In this document: positions 6,185-14,734 of the stretch, piece by piece
How the letters are laid out: each line of letters opens with the position of its first letter
Numbering within the stretch: position 1 is the stretch's first letter
Assembly (NCBI GenBank): GCA_039199225.1
Contig: JBCCSZ010000015.1
Coordinates: 1 to 41,979, forward strand
Direction of reading: 5' to 3'
Length of the DNA stretch: 41,979 nt
DNA from: JBCCSZ01 sp039199225
GTDB lineage: Bacteria; Bacteroidota; Bacteroidia; Chitinophagales; Saprospiraceae
Translations under genes and position numbers: made by a program
Notes under the pieces: model-generated
What the model was told of the DNA's origin: nothing
What the model saw: the letters and a program-made list of their open reading frames with translations, nothing else
Database searches by the model: none

Positions 6185-9166
6185 GTGCAATGCGATCTTC
6201 AAAACCGTTCAACCATGAAAAACCTTTACCAATTCCAACCTCATTGTTCTGCTGCTCAAGCCCTGTCCATTAGTAAACAACCTCCTTTAAGGCGCCACCT
6301 GATAAAAATTGGGCTGCTTTTGTGTCTTCTTAGCACTGTTTGGACCTCAGATTTACAGGCGCAAGACTCCCTGTCCAATGTCATAAACAGCTATGCCCGT
6401 GTGACCGCTATCCAAAGCAGTACTTGTGCCGTGTCGTTGGAAGTGGAAGATACAACAGGGTTTCAGAAAGGGATGGATGCCATCATTCTACAGATGAAAG
6501 GGGCGGTAATGACAGAATCCAACGATGCTGATTTTGGAAACATCGAGGATACCCTCAGTTTGGGCCGCTACGAAAGAATCCGCATCGATTCGGTGTCCGA
6601 AAATGAAATCTTTTTATTCGTCGACCTAGTCAATGAATACGATCCGGCTGGCAAGCTTCAATTGATCACTTTGCCGGTGTATCAAACAGCCATAGTAGTT
6701 GACACCCTCCGGCCAGCTCCTTGGAATGGGGCGACGGGCGGTGTCATTGCCCTGGAAGTGACAGATAGCTTGTTTCTGAATGCTCCCATCATCGCCAGTG
6801 GTATGGGGTTTAGGGGAGGAGAGGCCAAAACGGTTAGCCCCAACGATTGTTCTTTTCTGATTATTCAGCGATCCTATTTTTACGAAGACGACAACTGGCG
6901 AGGCGCTCTAAAAGGCGAAGGAGTGGTCGACATCATATTGGGCAAGGAGGCTGGAAGGGGGCCGCAAGCCAATGGCGGTGGCGGTGGCAATGACCACAAC
7001 TCCGGCGGTGGCGGCGGTGGCAATCTCACCGATGGGGGGCAGGGAGGTCGCAACAACGAACCTTCCACCTTTGGTTGTAAGGGCCGAAGTCCAGGACTGG
7101 GCGGCAAAGCCATCCCCTTGGCAGCAGCTCCACTACTTGGTGGTGGCGGTGGCGCTGGACATGGCAACAATGATGTGGCGACCGACGGTGGCAATGGCGG
7201 AGGTATCCTGTTTTTACTGGCTGGTCATATATTTTCCAATGGAGAAACCTTAGCATCCGATGGACAGTCGCCCCCAAGTACGCAGGGAGATGGCGGTGGT
7301 GGCGGTGGTGCCGCTGGTGCCATTGTACTGGAAATAGCAGAAATCAGCGGTATGTTAAACATCTCTTTGGAAGGTGGTGCGGGCGGTTCGATCGCCAACC
7401 TACCCAATCGATGTGTCGGGCCTGGTGGTGGTGGTAGTGGTGGTCTGTTGTTATGGGATACGACCCAGACGATCTTGGAGTTTCCAACCAGCATTGCGCT
7501 GCAAGGCGGGCTGTCCGGTGTTTCTGGCAACTGCGGATCTTCGCCCAATCAGGCAACGGCAGGGGCTGCGGGCCTGATTCGACCTTTCGATGGATTGATG
7601 GAAGGCCAGCCGATCAGTGGAGGTGGAGCCGTATCGATTGACCGAGAGCCAGAAAGTGTGTTTCTCTGTCGTTCAGAAGCAGCCAGCTTTCAAGTGTTGG
7701 CCTCTGGGATCAATGTACGCTATCAGTGGCAGGTCGATCGCGGGAACGGTTGGGAAAACGTACAAAACAATGCCATTTTCAGCGGTTCAACCACCAATAC
7801 CCTGAATCTCTCATCGGTAACAGCTGTTGTATCCACCTGGTCGTTTAGATGTGTGGCCATATCGATTTGTGTGGCACAGATCAGCCGGGAAGTTCAGGCC
7901 AGCCTTTCAATCGCCCCAGAAATCATACAGGAGCCGCTACTGCCAGCTGTAATTTGTCAGGGAGACAATCTGCGATTGTCCGTGCAAGCAAGTGGCAACG
8001 GATTGTCTTTTCAATGGCAATTCCTTCAAAACAGCATTTTTGAAGACTTACCAGAATCCGCTCTTTTTCAAGGAACCAATAGCAATGTTTTAAACATCAA
8101 CGGCATTGCAGATGCCATCACGATTCGATGCCAAATAACCGATGATTGTGGAGAGCGACTGACGACGATTGTGCTCGATGTGGACGTGCAAGCCTTTCCT
8201 ACGGCCAACTTCTTTTTCCAAATAAACGATAAGACAGCTCAGTTCATCAATAATTCTTCTGCAGGAGATTATGCTTGGTCGTTTGGAGACGGCCAGACGG
8301 CCAACACTTCCGATCCGATGCATACCTACCAAGAAGCAGGCGACTATCCGGTACAACTGGAAGTCAGTAATGATTGTGGAACGGCTATTTTTGTGGATAC
8401 GATACGCATTTTAAATTTATTGCCGCCGGAAGCCATCATCGCATTGGGCCAGGCTGGTGGTTGTGCGCCCTTTACGGTCCAATTTTCGGATCAATCCCCT
8501 CAGTTGGTTGAAAGTTGGGAATGGCAATTTCCTGGTGGTCAGCCTGCTGTTTCTCAGGATTCCGCCCCTGTTGTCGTGTACACCGATCCTGGTCTGTACG
8601 ACGTCTTGCTCGAAGTGCGCAATGCGGCCGGTAGTGCTTCTTCCATTCGAAATGCGTTGGTTGAGGTCGTTCCGACACCTTTGGCCCGCTTCACCTACGA
8701 AGTAGACGGAAGGGTGGTTCGGTTTACGAATTTGTCCGAAGGAACAGACGAATTTCAATGGAATTTTGATGATGGTAGCCCGATTTCTTCTGAGCGCGAC
8801 CCCGTCCATGAATATGCTGCCAACGGCGTCTACAATGTCCGTTTGAGTGCGCAAAATGTCTATTGTTCCAGTATTTTGGGAGAAGATATTCAGATATTGG
8901 TTGTGTCCACGGAGGAAATTTCTGAGTCAGAAGGCTTGGTGATTTATCCCAATCCGACGCGAGACTATTTTCATTTGCAGTATAAAGACCTCACTGTTTT
9001 TGAATGGCGGTTGTTCGATGGCTTTGGTCGTTTGATCCAGCAGTCGCAGCCTGCGCAAGGGTGGGATCGACGCATTGAAGTCGGCCAATTACCAGAAGCT
9101 GTGTATTGGTTGAAAGTGGAGACCGACAAAGGTCAGGTCGTGCGGCCTTTGGTCAAGTTGCGATGA
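6185..9166 (+). CDS. Secreted glycine-rich, Ig-like and PKD domain protein with type A T9SS sorting domain
   Basis: A large surface or secreted protein of up to 993 residues. The first possible start is the GTG at 6185; the ATG at 6215 (MKNLYQFQ) is more likely. A hydrophobic signal segment, IKIGLLLCLLSTVW, lies at about 40-53 and ends near LQAQ, so the n-region is unusually long. About 60-200 is a beta-rich N-domain. About 200-430 is very rich in glycine, with runs such as GGGGGNDHNSGGGGGG. About 480-660 holds two Ig-like repeats (QWQVDRGNGWENVQNNA and QWQFLQNSIFEDLPESA). Three PKD-type domains follow (about 670-740, 747-825, 829-900; motifs AWSFGDGQTAN, WEWQFPGG, FQWNFDDGSP). The last ~85 residues carry the type A sorting signature VIYPNPTRDYFHLQYK and end LVKLR. 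Export is inferred through Sec and then type IX secretion. Adhesion or gliding is possible; function is unknown. Confidence 0.9.
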   Translation: MQCDLQNRSTMKNLYQFQPHCSAAQALSISKQPPLRRHLIKIGLLLCLLSTVWTSDLQAQDSLSNVINSYARVTAIQSSTCAVSLEVEDTTGFQKGMDAIILQMKGAVMTESNDADFGNIEDTLSLGRYERIRIDSVSENEIFLFVDLVNEYDPAGKLQLITLPVYQTAIVVDTLRPAPWNGATGGVIALEVTDSLFLNAPIIASGMGFRGGEAKTVSPNDCSFLIIQRSYFYEDDNWRGALKGEGVVDIILGKEAGRGPQANGGGGGNDHNSGGGGGGNLTDGGQGGRNNEPSTFGCKGRSPGLGGKAIPLAAAPLLGGGGGAGHGNNDVATDGGNGGGILFLLAGHIFSNGETLASDGQSPPSTQGDGGGGGGAAGAIVLEIAEISGMLNISLEGGAGGSIANLPNRCVGPGGGGSGGLLLWDTTQTILEFPTSIALQGGLSGVSGNCGSSPNQATAGAAGLIRPFDGLMEGQPISGGGAVSIDREPESVFLCRSEAASFQVLASGINVRYQWQVDRGNGWENVQNNAIFSGSTTNTLNLSSVTAVVSTWSFRCVAISICVAQISREVQASLSIAPEIIQEPLLPAVICQGDNLRLSVQASGNGLSFQWQFLQNSIFEDLPESALFQGTNSNVLNINGIADAITIRCQITDDCGERLTTIVLDVDVQAFPTANFFFQINDKTAQFINNSSAGDYAWSFGDGQTANTSDPMHTYQEAGDYPVQLEVSNDCGTAIFVDTIRILNLLPPEAIIALGQAGGCAPFTVQFSDQSPQLVESWEWQFPGGQPAVSQDSAPVVVYTDPGLYDVLLEVRNAAGSASSIRNALVEVVPTPLARFTYEVDGRVVRFTNLSEGTDEFQWNFDDGSPISSERDPVHEYAANGVYNVRLSAQNVYCSSILGEDIQILVVSTEEISESEGLVIYPNPTRDYFHLQYKDLTVFEWRLFDGFGRLIQQSQPAQGWDRRIEVGQLPEAVYWLKVETDKGQVVRPLVKLR

Positions 9167-9193
9167 GTTGGTTAAAAGACTTTGATCAGTCTA

Positions 9194-9880
9194 TCAACTG
9201 GCATCGATGAATTTGTAGCCAACCCCTCTGACCGAGTGGAAGTACTTCGGATTCTTGGGATCGGATTCGAAGTACTTTCGGAAAGAGAGGATGAAATTGT
9301 CAATGGTCCGGGTTGAGGGATAGACATCATAGCCCCAAACGGACTGAAGGATTTGTTGGCGGGACACCACCTCATTGCGCCGATCGATCAGTAGTTTGAG
9401 CAGCATGGCCTCTTTCTTGGTTAGATTGAAGATCGACTCTTTACTTTTAGCTTCAAAGGTTTTGAAGTTGACCGTATTTTCTCCAAAGACGTATTGCTCT
9501 TGAGAGGTCGTTGTGTTTTTACCACTCCGCTTGATCAGGTTTTGTACCCTAAGCAGCAATTCTTCCAGGCTAAAAGGCTTGGTCAGGTAGTCGTCTGCCC
9601 CCCTTTTGAGGCCAGCGATTCGGTCGGCAGGGGTATCCTTTGCCGTCAGGAAGATGATAGGCACCTCCATATTGGTCAGACGAACTTGCTCGCAGATTTG
9701 GAAGCCATCGATCTCTGGTAGCATAACATCCAGGATCAACAGATCAAAATGTTGTTCATTAACCATTTTAATGGCATCGCGGCCGTTGCCGGTTGCAACG
9801 ACTTCGAATTCTTCCAGTTCGAGATTGAGCTTTACAACGTCTCTGATGTTTTCTTCGTCTTCTACTAGTAAGATGCGCAT
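9194..9880 (-). CDS. OmpR/PhoB-family response regulator
   Basis: A 228-residue two-component response regulator. The receiver domain (about 1-118) has the acidic pocket (LVEDEE), the phosphoacceptor Asp at about 51 in LILDVMLPEIDG, the switch Thr in FLTAKD and the conserved Lys in LTKPFSLEELL. The C-terminal winged-helix DNA-binding domain (about 130-226) has the typical LTKKEAMLLKLLIDRRNEVVSRQQIL and ends SVRGVGYKFID. It starts with an ATG 16 bases inside the end of the upstream histidine kinase gene, so the two genes are translationally coupled and form a pair. The gene itself does not show what it regulates. Confidence 0.96.
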   Translation of the reverse strand: MRILLVEDEENIRDVVKLNLELEEFEVVATGNGRDAIKMVNEQHFDLLILDVMLPEIDGFQICEQVRLTNMEVPIIFLTAKDTPADRIAGLKRGADDYLTKPFSLEELLLRVQNLIKRSGKNTTTSQEQYVFGENTVNFKTFEAKSKESIFNLTKKEAMLLKLLIDRRNEVVSRQQILQSVWGYDVYPSTRTIDNFILSFRKYFESDPKNPKYFHSVRGVGYKFIDAS

Positions 9881-10863
9881 GGTAAGGCGATTTTAAAGAT
9901 GGTACCCTTTGGCTTATTATCCAATATGGTGATGACCCCTTCATGGGCCTGAATGATTTCTTTCACTATGTACAACCCGAGGCCCGTCCCTTTTGTTTTT
10001 CGGGTATCTTCGTTACCGACCCGATAGAAGCGGTCGAATACTTTTTTCTTTTCTTCATCCGGAATCCCCGTACCTCGATCACTCGTCTCCCAGTACAACT
10101 TTCCATCCTTTTTAGACAGGTTGACCTCGATTTCCGCCTGATCGAAGGAATATTTTACGGCGTTTTCCAGAAGATTCAAGGCGACACTGGTCATGCCCAG
10201 TCGGTCGGCTTCGATGGCCGGCAGGTCGTCGTGTAGCTTGAGCCTAAAGTTGGAATTAGGGTATTTGGATCGCAGCTTTTCAACAATCTCTTTCAAAAAA
10301 GCATCGAGGCGCATCGATTCCAGGTTGGGTTTGTAAGCCGTTTCCATTCGCGCTGCCAGCAATAAGTCATTGACAAGCGTATTGAGTCGGTCGGCCTCTT
10401 TGAGAGCATTTCCAGACAGCTTATCCGTCTGCTCCTTTTTCAAGTTCCTCTTGAGAAAGGTCTCTAGGATCAAACGGATGGAAGCGATGGGTGATTTAAG
10501 CTCATGGGTAATGGACAGCAGAAAATTGCGTCGGTTAAGCGCCGCATCCATCTCCCGGCCATAGGCTCTATTGATGAGATACAGGCCGATCACTAGGCTG
10601 ATGACAAAAACTACAGCCTCCCCAAAAATCATCCATTCGTGGTGTCGGTATTTGCGATACAAATCTTGGTATGCCTCCGTTTTTTTAAACGTCTCATCGT
10701 CTTTGATCTGATCCTTTGCAATCAGTACGATTTTGAGTAGTTCAGCTTTGGCCCGAAAGGCATCCTTATTTTTGGTATACAACAAAACGGACCACCACAG
10801 AAAGGCAATCAGCATGTAGGCGATCACCACGTAGGAAAGGATTCTGAGACGTCGATTTTGCAT
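9865..10863 (-). CDS. Membrane sensor histidine kinase, partner of the downstream response regulator
   Basis: A 332-residue class I histidine kinase. Two membrane segments (about 8-29 and 77-97) flank a short periplasmic region of about 45 residues, too small for a PAS or Cache domain. The dimerisation helix has the phosphorylated His at about 120 in SITHELKSPIASIR. The ATPase domain follows, with the N box (ALNLLENAVKYS), the G1 box (DRGTGIPDEEKKKVFDRFYR) and the G2 box (KGTGLGLYIVKEI). It lies directly upstream of, and overlaps by 16 bases, the OmpR-type regulator, forming a two-gene operon. The small sensor region suggests signals from the membrane or from a partner protein. The upstream gap to hemL is 433 bases and presumably holds the promoter. 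Confidence 0.95.
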   Translation of the reverse strand: MQNRRLRILSYVVIAYMLIAFLWWSVLLYTKNKDAFRAKAELLKIVLIAKDQIKDDETFKKTEAYQDLYRKYRHHEWMIFGEAVVFVISLVIGLYLINRAYGREMDAALNRRNFLLSITHELKSPIASIRLILETFLKRNLKKEQTDKLSGNALKEADRLNTLVNDLLLAARMETAYKPNLESMRLDAFLKEIVEKLRSKYPNSNFRLKLHDDLPAIEADRLGMTSVALNLLENAVKYSFDQAEIEVNLSKKDGKLYWETSDRGTGIPDEEKKKVFDRFYRVGNEDTRKTKGTGLGLYIVKEIIQAHEGVITILDNKPKGTIFKIALPCASY

Positions 10864-11296
10864 GATATTATAAAAATTACGATTTCAAATGCGTTTTGTA
10901 GGGTGTGTTTTTGTAATGCGTAAATTATTGGTTTTTATAAAATTGAATATGTGAAATAAAAAATATGAGCAGTTTTGAAAAATTTAACATTTTTTCGTGT
11001 GGAAAATCGGGGGGTGCCGTGTCCTATTACCTCTAAATCTTCACTTGTTGGTACGCGTGAATCAAGAAGAAGATAAGGGATTTATTCCATTTTTGTACAA
11101 TCTTGTCCAGGTTTGGGTTGGCGAAGCCTTACCTAGGTGGGGCTTCAAAAAGGGGTGAACTTTTGGAGTTTGCCTAGAGGGTGGGACCCACCCACAAAGG
11201 CCCAAATCACAGCCTAACCCCAAACGCGCACTATCCAGCCTGGCCTCCGCGCAATCTCGCCAACATCAATTCCACCAAAATTCCATACGGACTTTC
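10864..11296. other. 433-bp gap between hemL and the kinase, no gene seen
   Basis: I see no coding region. The half next to the kinase (10864-11000) is AT-rich and probably holds its minus-strand promoter, though no exact TAnnTTTG box is visible. The other half is GC-richer and carries two inverted repeats: GAAGCCTTACC / GGTGGGGCTTC at about 11130-11155, with G-T pairs and an almost loop-less centre, and the 15-base palindrome GGGTGGGACCCACCC at 11179-11193. Neither is followed by a clear T-run on the minus strand, so I cannot call a terminator for hemL. Confidence 0.6.
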
Positions 11297-12607
11297 CTAG
11301 GAGAACACAACGTCCAAACTATCGCAAATAATACCGGCAGCTTCTTCTAAATCGGCCTCTGTATGAGCGGCTGACACAAAACCAACTTCATAACCCGAGG
11401 GTCCCAAATACACTCCTCTCTGCAACAGCTCGTGGTGTAAAACCTTGAAGTGTTCCATACTCTTAGGGTCGATCTGGTCGGCTGTCTTGATTCGCTCTTT
11501 CGCAAAGGCCAACCAGAAAATAGAACCAATGTGCGGAATGTGCATTGTATAACCCTTTTGTTGGGCGTGCTGTTCGATGCGCTTGACAAATCGCTCTGTT
11601 TTTGCTGCCATGGCCTCATAGAATCCCTCTTGCGCCAGCTGTCCTAGGGCTGCAATACCCGCAGCCATGGCGACCGGGTTGGCAGATAGGGTTCCGGCTT
11701 GGTAAACAGGGCCGTCGGGCGCAATGTGTGACATGAATTCTGCACTACCAGCATAGGCGCCTACGGGCATTCCACCACCGATGATTTTTCCAAAAGTGAT
11801 CAAATCGGGTTGGATGCCATAGTAACCGGCAGCTCCTTCGAAACCCACCCGGAAGCCAGAGATTACCTCGTCGAAAATCAAGAGTACATTGTGCTTGTAG
11901 CACTTCAATCGAAGGCATTGCAGAAAAGAAGGGTCTTGCAACAGCAATCCATTATTGGCCGGAACTGGCTCGACAATGATGCAAGCAATGTCGTCTGCAT
12001 GAGCTGCCAATGTTTTTTCGAGCATATCCCGGTCATCGAGCGGAAGGACGAGGGTCTCCTTGGCAAAAGATTCGGGGATACCAGCCGAGGTGCTGACTCC
12101 GAAGGTGGCCAGGCCAGAACCTGCCTTGACCAGTAAGGAATCGACATGGCCATGGTAGCAACCGTCGAATTTGATCACCTTGCTCTTACCTGTAATGCCT
12201 CGGGCCAAGCGGATGGCAGACATAACGGCCTCCGTACCGGAACTGACAAAACGAATTTTTTCGATGTAGCGGTGATGGTCTAAAATGAGCTTACCCAGCT
12301 CGTTGCCCAGTCGATTCGGTGTGCCAAAAGAGGTTCCTTTAGCCACGGTGGCTGTCACTTTTTCACGAATGCGATCGTTGTTGTGGCCCAGGATGAGGGG
12401 TCCCCAGGAACAGCAGAAGTCGATGTACTGGTTGTCGTCCTCATCGGTGATTCGACAAGCATCGCCTTGCTTGATGAACAAGGGTGGACCGGAAACAGAT
12501 TTGAAGGCACGAACAGGAGAGTTCACCCCTCCAGGAAAATACTGCTTGGCTTCGTCAAAAAGCGTAGCGGACGTCGTTCGACGTATTCGATTTAGTAATT
12601 CCATCAT
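11297..12607 (-). CDS. hemL: Glutamate-1-semialdehyde 2,1-aminomutase
   Basis: This PLP enzyme converts glutamate-1-semialdehyde to 5-aminolevulinate, the C5-route entry to haem. The 436 residues match the family in full: YFPGGVNSPVRAF near the N-terminus, SSGTEAVMSAIRLARG, the CYHGHVDSLLVKAGSG loop, VLLIFDEVISGFRVG (PLP-binding Asp at about 246) and the Schiff-base Lys at about 274 in TFGKIIGGGMP. Two ATGs lie side by side at 12607 and 12604; either could be the start, and no later start keeps the conserved N-terminus. A TACCTTTG promoter box ends one base before the first ATG, which suggests a leaderless or nearly leaderless transcript. No other hem gene is adjacent. Confidence 0.97.
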   Translation of the reverse strand: MMELLNRIRRTTSATLFDEAKQYFPGGVNSPVRAFKSVSGPPLFIKQGDACRITDEDDNQYIDFCCSWGPLILGHNNDRIREKVTATVAKGTSFGTPNRLGNELGKLILDHHRYIEKIRFVSSGTEAVMSAIRLARGITGKSKVIKFDGCYHGHVDSLLVKAGSGLATFGVSTSAGIPESFAKETLVLPLDDRDMLEKTLAAHADDIACIIVEPVPANNGLLLQDPSFLQCLRLKCYKHNVLLIFDEVISGFRVGFEGAAGYYGIQPDLITFGKIIGGGMPVGAYAGSAEFMSHIAPDGPVYQAGTLSANPVAMAAGIAALGQLAQEGFYEAMAAKTERFVKRIEQHAQQKGYTMHIPHIGSIFWLAFAKERIKTADQIDPKSMEHFKVLHHELLQRGVYLGPSGYEVGFVSAAHTEADLEEAAGIICDSLDVVFS

Positions 12608-12608
12608 A

Positions 12609-12616
12609 CAAAGGTA
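12609..12616 (-). promoter_or_regulatory. TAnnTTTG -7 box abutting the hemL start codon
   Basis: On the minus strand TACCTTTG is followed by T and then ATGATG, the hemL start codons. The match to the Bacteroidota -7 consensus is exact, but no clear TTG lies at the usual -33 spacing. If used, transcription would begin at or within the start codons. Confidence 0.45.
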
Positions 12617-12750
12617 AACATTCGCTCTCTGAATTGTTTTTTGCAGTTACTGGAAATCCACCACAGGTGGCTGTTTTTTACCTTGTTCAGACAAACAAAA
12701 AAAATGATGTATCGTAAAATATTTCATTTGATGAGAAAGTTTATTGCTGT

Positions 12751-13437
12751 ATGGCCGTTTTAACCGAACAAAGTGTTCAAAAGATAGCCCTCCGATACCT
12801 TGATAAGCGCTATCGTAAAAAATCCCTTTGGCGTCGGACTTTTGCTAGACCGGAAGTAAGGACTCACAAGAAGTTTGGAGGAAAAAGAGCAGATGGTTTG
12901 ATTGCCTTCCGTCATTGGCTTTTGGGGGTTTATGTTGTATCCATCGAGGCAAAATCGGCCAAGACTCTTCCGGCCATTCGTCCGTATTCCAACATCCGAA
13001 AGTTGTTAATCAATAGTTTGAGGGCTGGTTTAATGTGTTGCCTGCTCAGTGGTGCGTTTTTGGCCTTATTGAAAATGAATGATGGTTGGTTGCAGTTTGT
13101 AATCCCCTTGAATGTCCTGGCAATCAGTGCTTTGCTGTATGGATTGTTCACCCTCAATAGCCACAAACATCAATTGGTGGATGTCATCGATCAAATTCGG
13201 CAGTATCCTGCCAATGCGCAATGGTTGGCTTTTTCTAAAGATGGCTTTATGAATTTGTCCATGGCCCAGCAGGAGCAATTGCGTCGCATCTGTCAAGCTC
13301 AAGGCATTGGTATTTTGATGGTGAAAAACAGTTGGACCGTGGAAGTACTACACCGACCTTCCTATCGTTGGAAGTGGTTTGGCGATTTTTTGAAGTTTTA
13401 CAGCAAAGGAGGGGAAATTCGCAAGCAGTTGCGTTAG
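12751..13437 (+). CDS. Membrane protein with a PD-(D/E)XK nuclease-like domain split by a transmembrane hairpin
   Basis: A 228-residue protein of no family I can name. Residues 1-80 and 140-200 together read like one restriction-endonuclease-type fold: an N-terminal helix (QSVQKIALRYLDKRY), then Asp48 in KRADG, and a hydrophobic strand leading to Glu66-x-Lys68 in VYVVSIEAKS. After the insert come a helix with QIRQY, a strand (QWLAFS), another helix and a last strand (GIGILMV). Two membrane segments (about 88-108 and 113-135) interrupt it where such domains have a loop and helix. The D...ExK spacing (17 residues) fits the fold. The C-terminus is aromatic and basic. It overlaps the convergent gene by 4 bases at the stops. 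The nuclease reading is by pattern only, and the substrate is unknown. Confidence 0.75.
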   Translation: MAVLTEQSVQKIALRYLDKRYRKKSLWRRTFARPEVRTHKKFGGKRADGLIAFRHWLLGVYVVSIEAKSAKTLPAIRPYSNIRKLLINSLRAGLMCCLLSGAFLALLKMNDGWLQFVIPLNVLAISALLYGLFTLNSHKHQLVDVIDQIRQYPANAQWLAFSKDGFMNLSMAQQEQLRRICQAQGIGILMVKNSWTVEVLHRPSYRWKWFGDFLKFYSKGGEIRKQLR

Positions 13438-14213
13438 AATATCCAACCGAAGCCGATTTCCCAGCGTCTAAATTGAATTTCCTCATCCACAAAGACTGGG
13501 ATTTCTCCGTCTAGGTAATCCTGGAATTTTGCCTTTGAATCCAGTACAAATATACCAGCGTCTACAAAGAATTGACTCTTCCGTTTGGTGGCAAAGCTCA
13601 CTCCAATGCTCGCCTTACCCAAGAAACCACTTTCGTAAAACTCGCCCGCTTCGATGAAATTGTTAAATATATCGAATGCCACGCTGTAGCCACCATTCAA
13701 CGCGATGAAAGGAGAAGCTTTGGAGCGGATAGGGTAGAAGCGCACATCTGCATATATGGGCAGGAAAGTATAAGTATTGCTGGATGGTCCGCTTAAAATA
13801 TCCAATCCGATGCCACCTCCAATGGCAATTTTTGGACTCAACTGAAAGCCGTGAACATTGTGGATGTGCATTCCGGAAAAGCTGCCCTCGCTGTCGTCAG
13901 AGTCCGATCCCCAGGAGGAAGAAATGCGCAAAGTGGCAAAATAACCTTGAGCAGAATAATTGCGACCATCGGGAAAGTAGAGCTTTTGGTCCTCGCCTTT
14001 GATCTTGGCCTTGACCTGATCTACCTTTATATTGATGGTATCTTCACCAAACAAATCAAACTGGATATCGCCATTGTCATAGGTCTTGACGATGAATCCT
14101 TTCAGATAACTGCCATCTTCGAGTTGGATGATGTCTGCTGGCACTGCCTTTTGAGCAATCAGAGGCCCAACAGCCCAGATGGTCAGCCAAAGGAGTATTA
14201 TTTTAGTGCGCAT
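13434..14213 (-). CDS. Predicted outer-membrane beta-barrel protein
   Basis: A 259-residue exported protein. A signal peptide (MRTKIILLWLTIWAVGPLIA, cut near AQ) is followed by a short domain of about 70 residues with IIQLEDGSYLKGFIVKTYDN, typical of a small beta domain that precedes some Bacteroidota barrels. From about residue 90 alternating hydrophobic strands run to the end (GFQLSPKIAIGGGIGLDI, YADVRFYPI, GGYSVAFDI, GKASIGVSF, FFVDAGIF), and the protein ends in an aromatic strand, RRWEIGFGWIF. A terminal Phe is the usual outer-membrane insertion signal. The estimated eight or so strands fit a small porin-like or OmpW-like barrel. The next gene on the strand lies 80 bases upstream. No substrate can be inferred. 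Confidence 0.8.
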   Translation of the reverse strand: MRTKIILLWLTIWAVGPLIAQKAVPADIIQLEDGSYLKGFIVKTYDNGDIQFDLFGEDTINIKVDQVKAKIKGEDQKLYFPDGRNYSAQGYFATLRISSSWGSDSDDSEGSFSGMHIHNVHGFQLSPKIAIGGGIGLDILSGPSSNTYTFLPIYADVRFYPIRSKASPFIALNGGYSVAFDIFNNFIEAGEFYESGFLGKASIGVSFATKRKSQFFVDAGIFVLDSKAKFQDYLDGEIPVFVDEEIQFRRWEIGFGWIF

Positions 14214-14293
14214 AAGCGTTTTAGTTTTTCGGATTCAATAATTTTCCGAGGGCCTTATGGATTTTTGAGTTGCGATTTGTCACGCTGCTCAGT

Positions 14294-14647
14294 CTATCGC
14301 GCTTGTATCTTTTTGATCACAAAAGGCGTTCCTACCCAGCGTTCGTTGGCGTGTATTTTTTTCTCCAAGCCGCTGAAGAGGACCTTTCGTTGATCGACTT
14401 TCCACTGACTCTGTAAGTTACAAGGTAGGTACCTGCTGCTGCCATCCGTGTTGTAGTTGATGACCCAATTGTCACCATTGATGTGTGCAACCGTACCTTG
14501 CAGGTCTTGGACCTCTGTGACCGTCTCTCTGCCTTCATAGCAATCCACAAGCGTCGATTTTTTACATTTACTGGTACTTGCCATTGCAAAGAAGATCAAC
14601 ATCCCTATTCCAAAAACGAAATATCTAGGTGTTTTTATCTGTTTCAA
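14294..14647 (-). CDS. Small exported hypothetical protein, 117 residues
   Basis: I do not recognise this family. A hydrophobic leader (YFVFGIGMLIFFAMAS, about 9-24) is followed by STSKCKK. The Cys at 28 could be lipid-modified, but the preceding TSK is a poor lipobox, so export with cleavage or an uncleaved anchor is as likely. The mature part has two more Cys (DCYEG and LPCNL) that could form a disulfide, and beta-strand patterns such as GTVAHINGDNWVINYN and GTPFVIKKI. It lies between the barrel gene (80 bases downstream) and the AddB-like gene (87 bases upstream), all on the minus strand, so an operon is possible but not shown. Confidence 0.72.
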   Translation of the reverse strand: MKQIKTPRYFVFGIGMLIFFAMASTSKCKKSTLVDCYEGRETVTEVQDLQGTVAHINGDNWVINYNTDGSSRYLPCNLQSQWKVDQRKVLFSGLEKKIHANERWVGTPFVIKKIQAR

Positions 14648-14734
14648 CTGGTCAATTTTAAATCAAAATTAGAAAACCCTTTTAATATAAAGACCATTTT
14701 AACACATCAAAAGGTTGGGTGGGCGGCAATTCCG

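Noticed and set aside
6880..7194. Proline-rich minus-strand frames under the secreted protein
   Set aside because: They are antisense to glycine runs, and the plus-strand frame has a signal, domains and a sorting signal.
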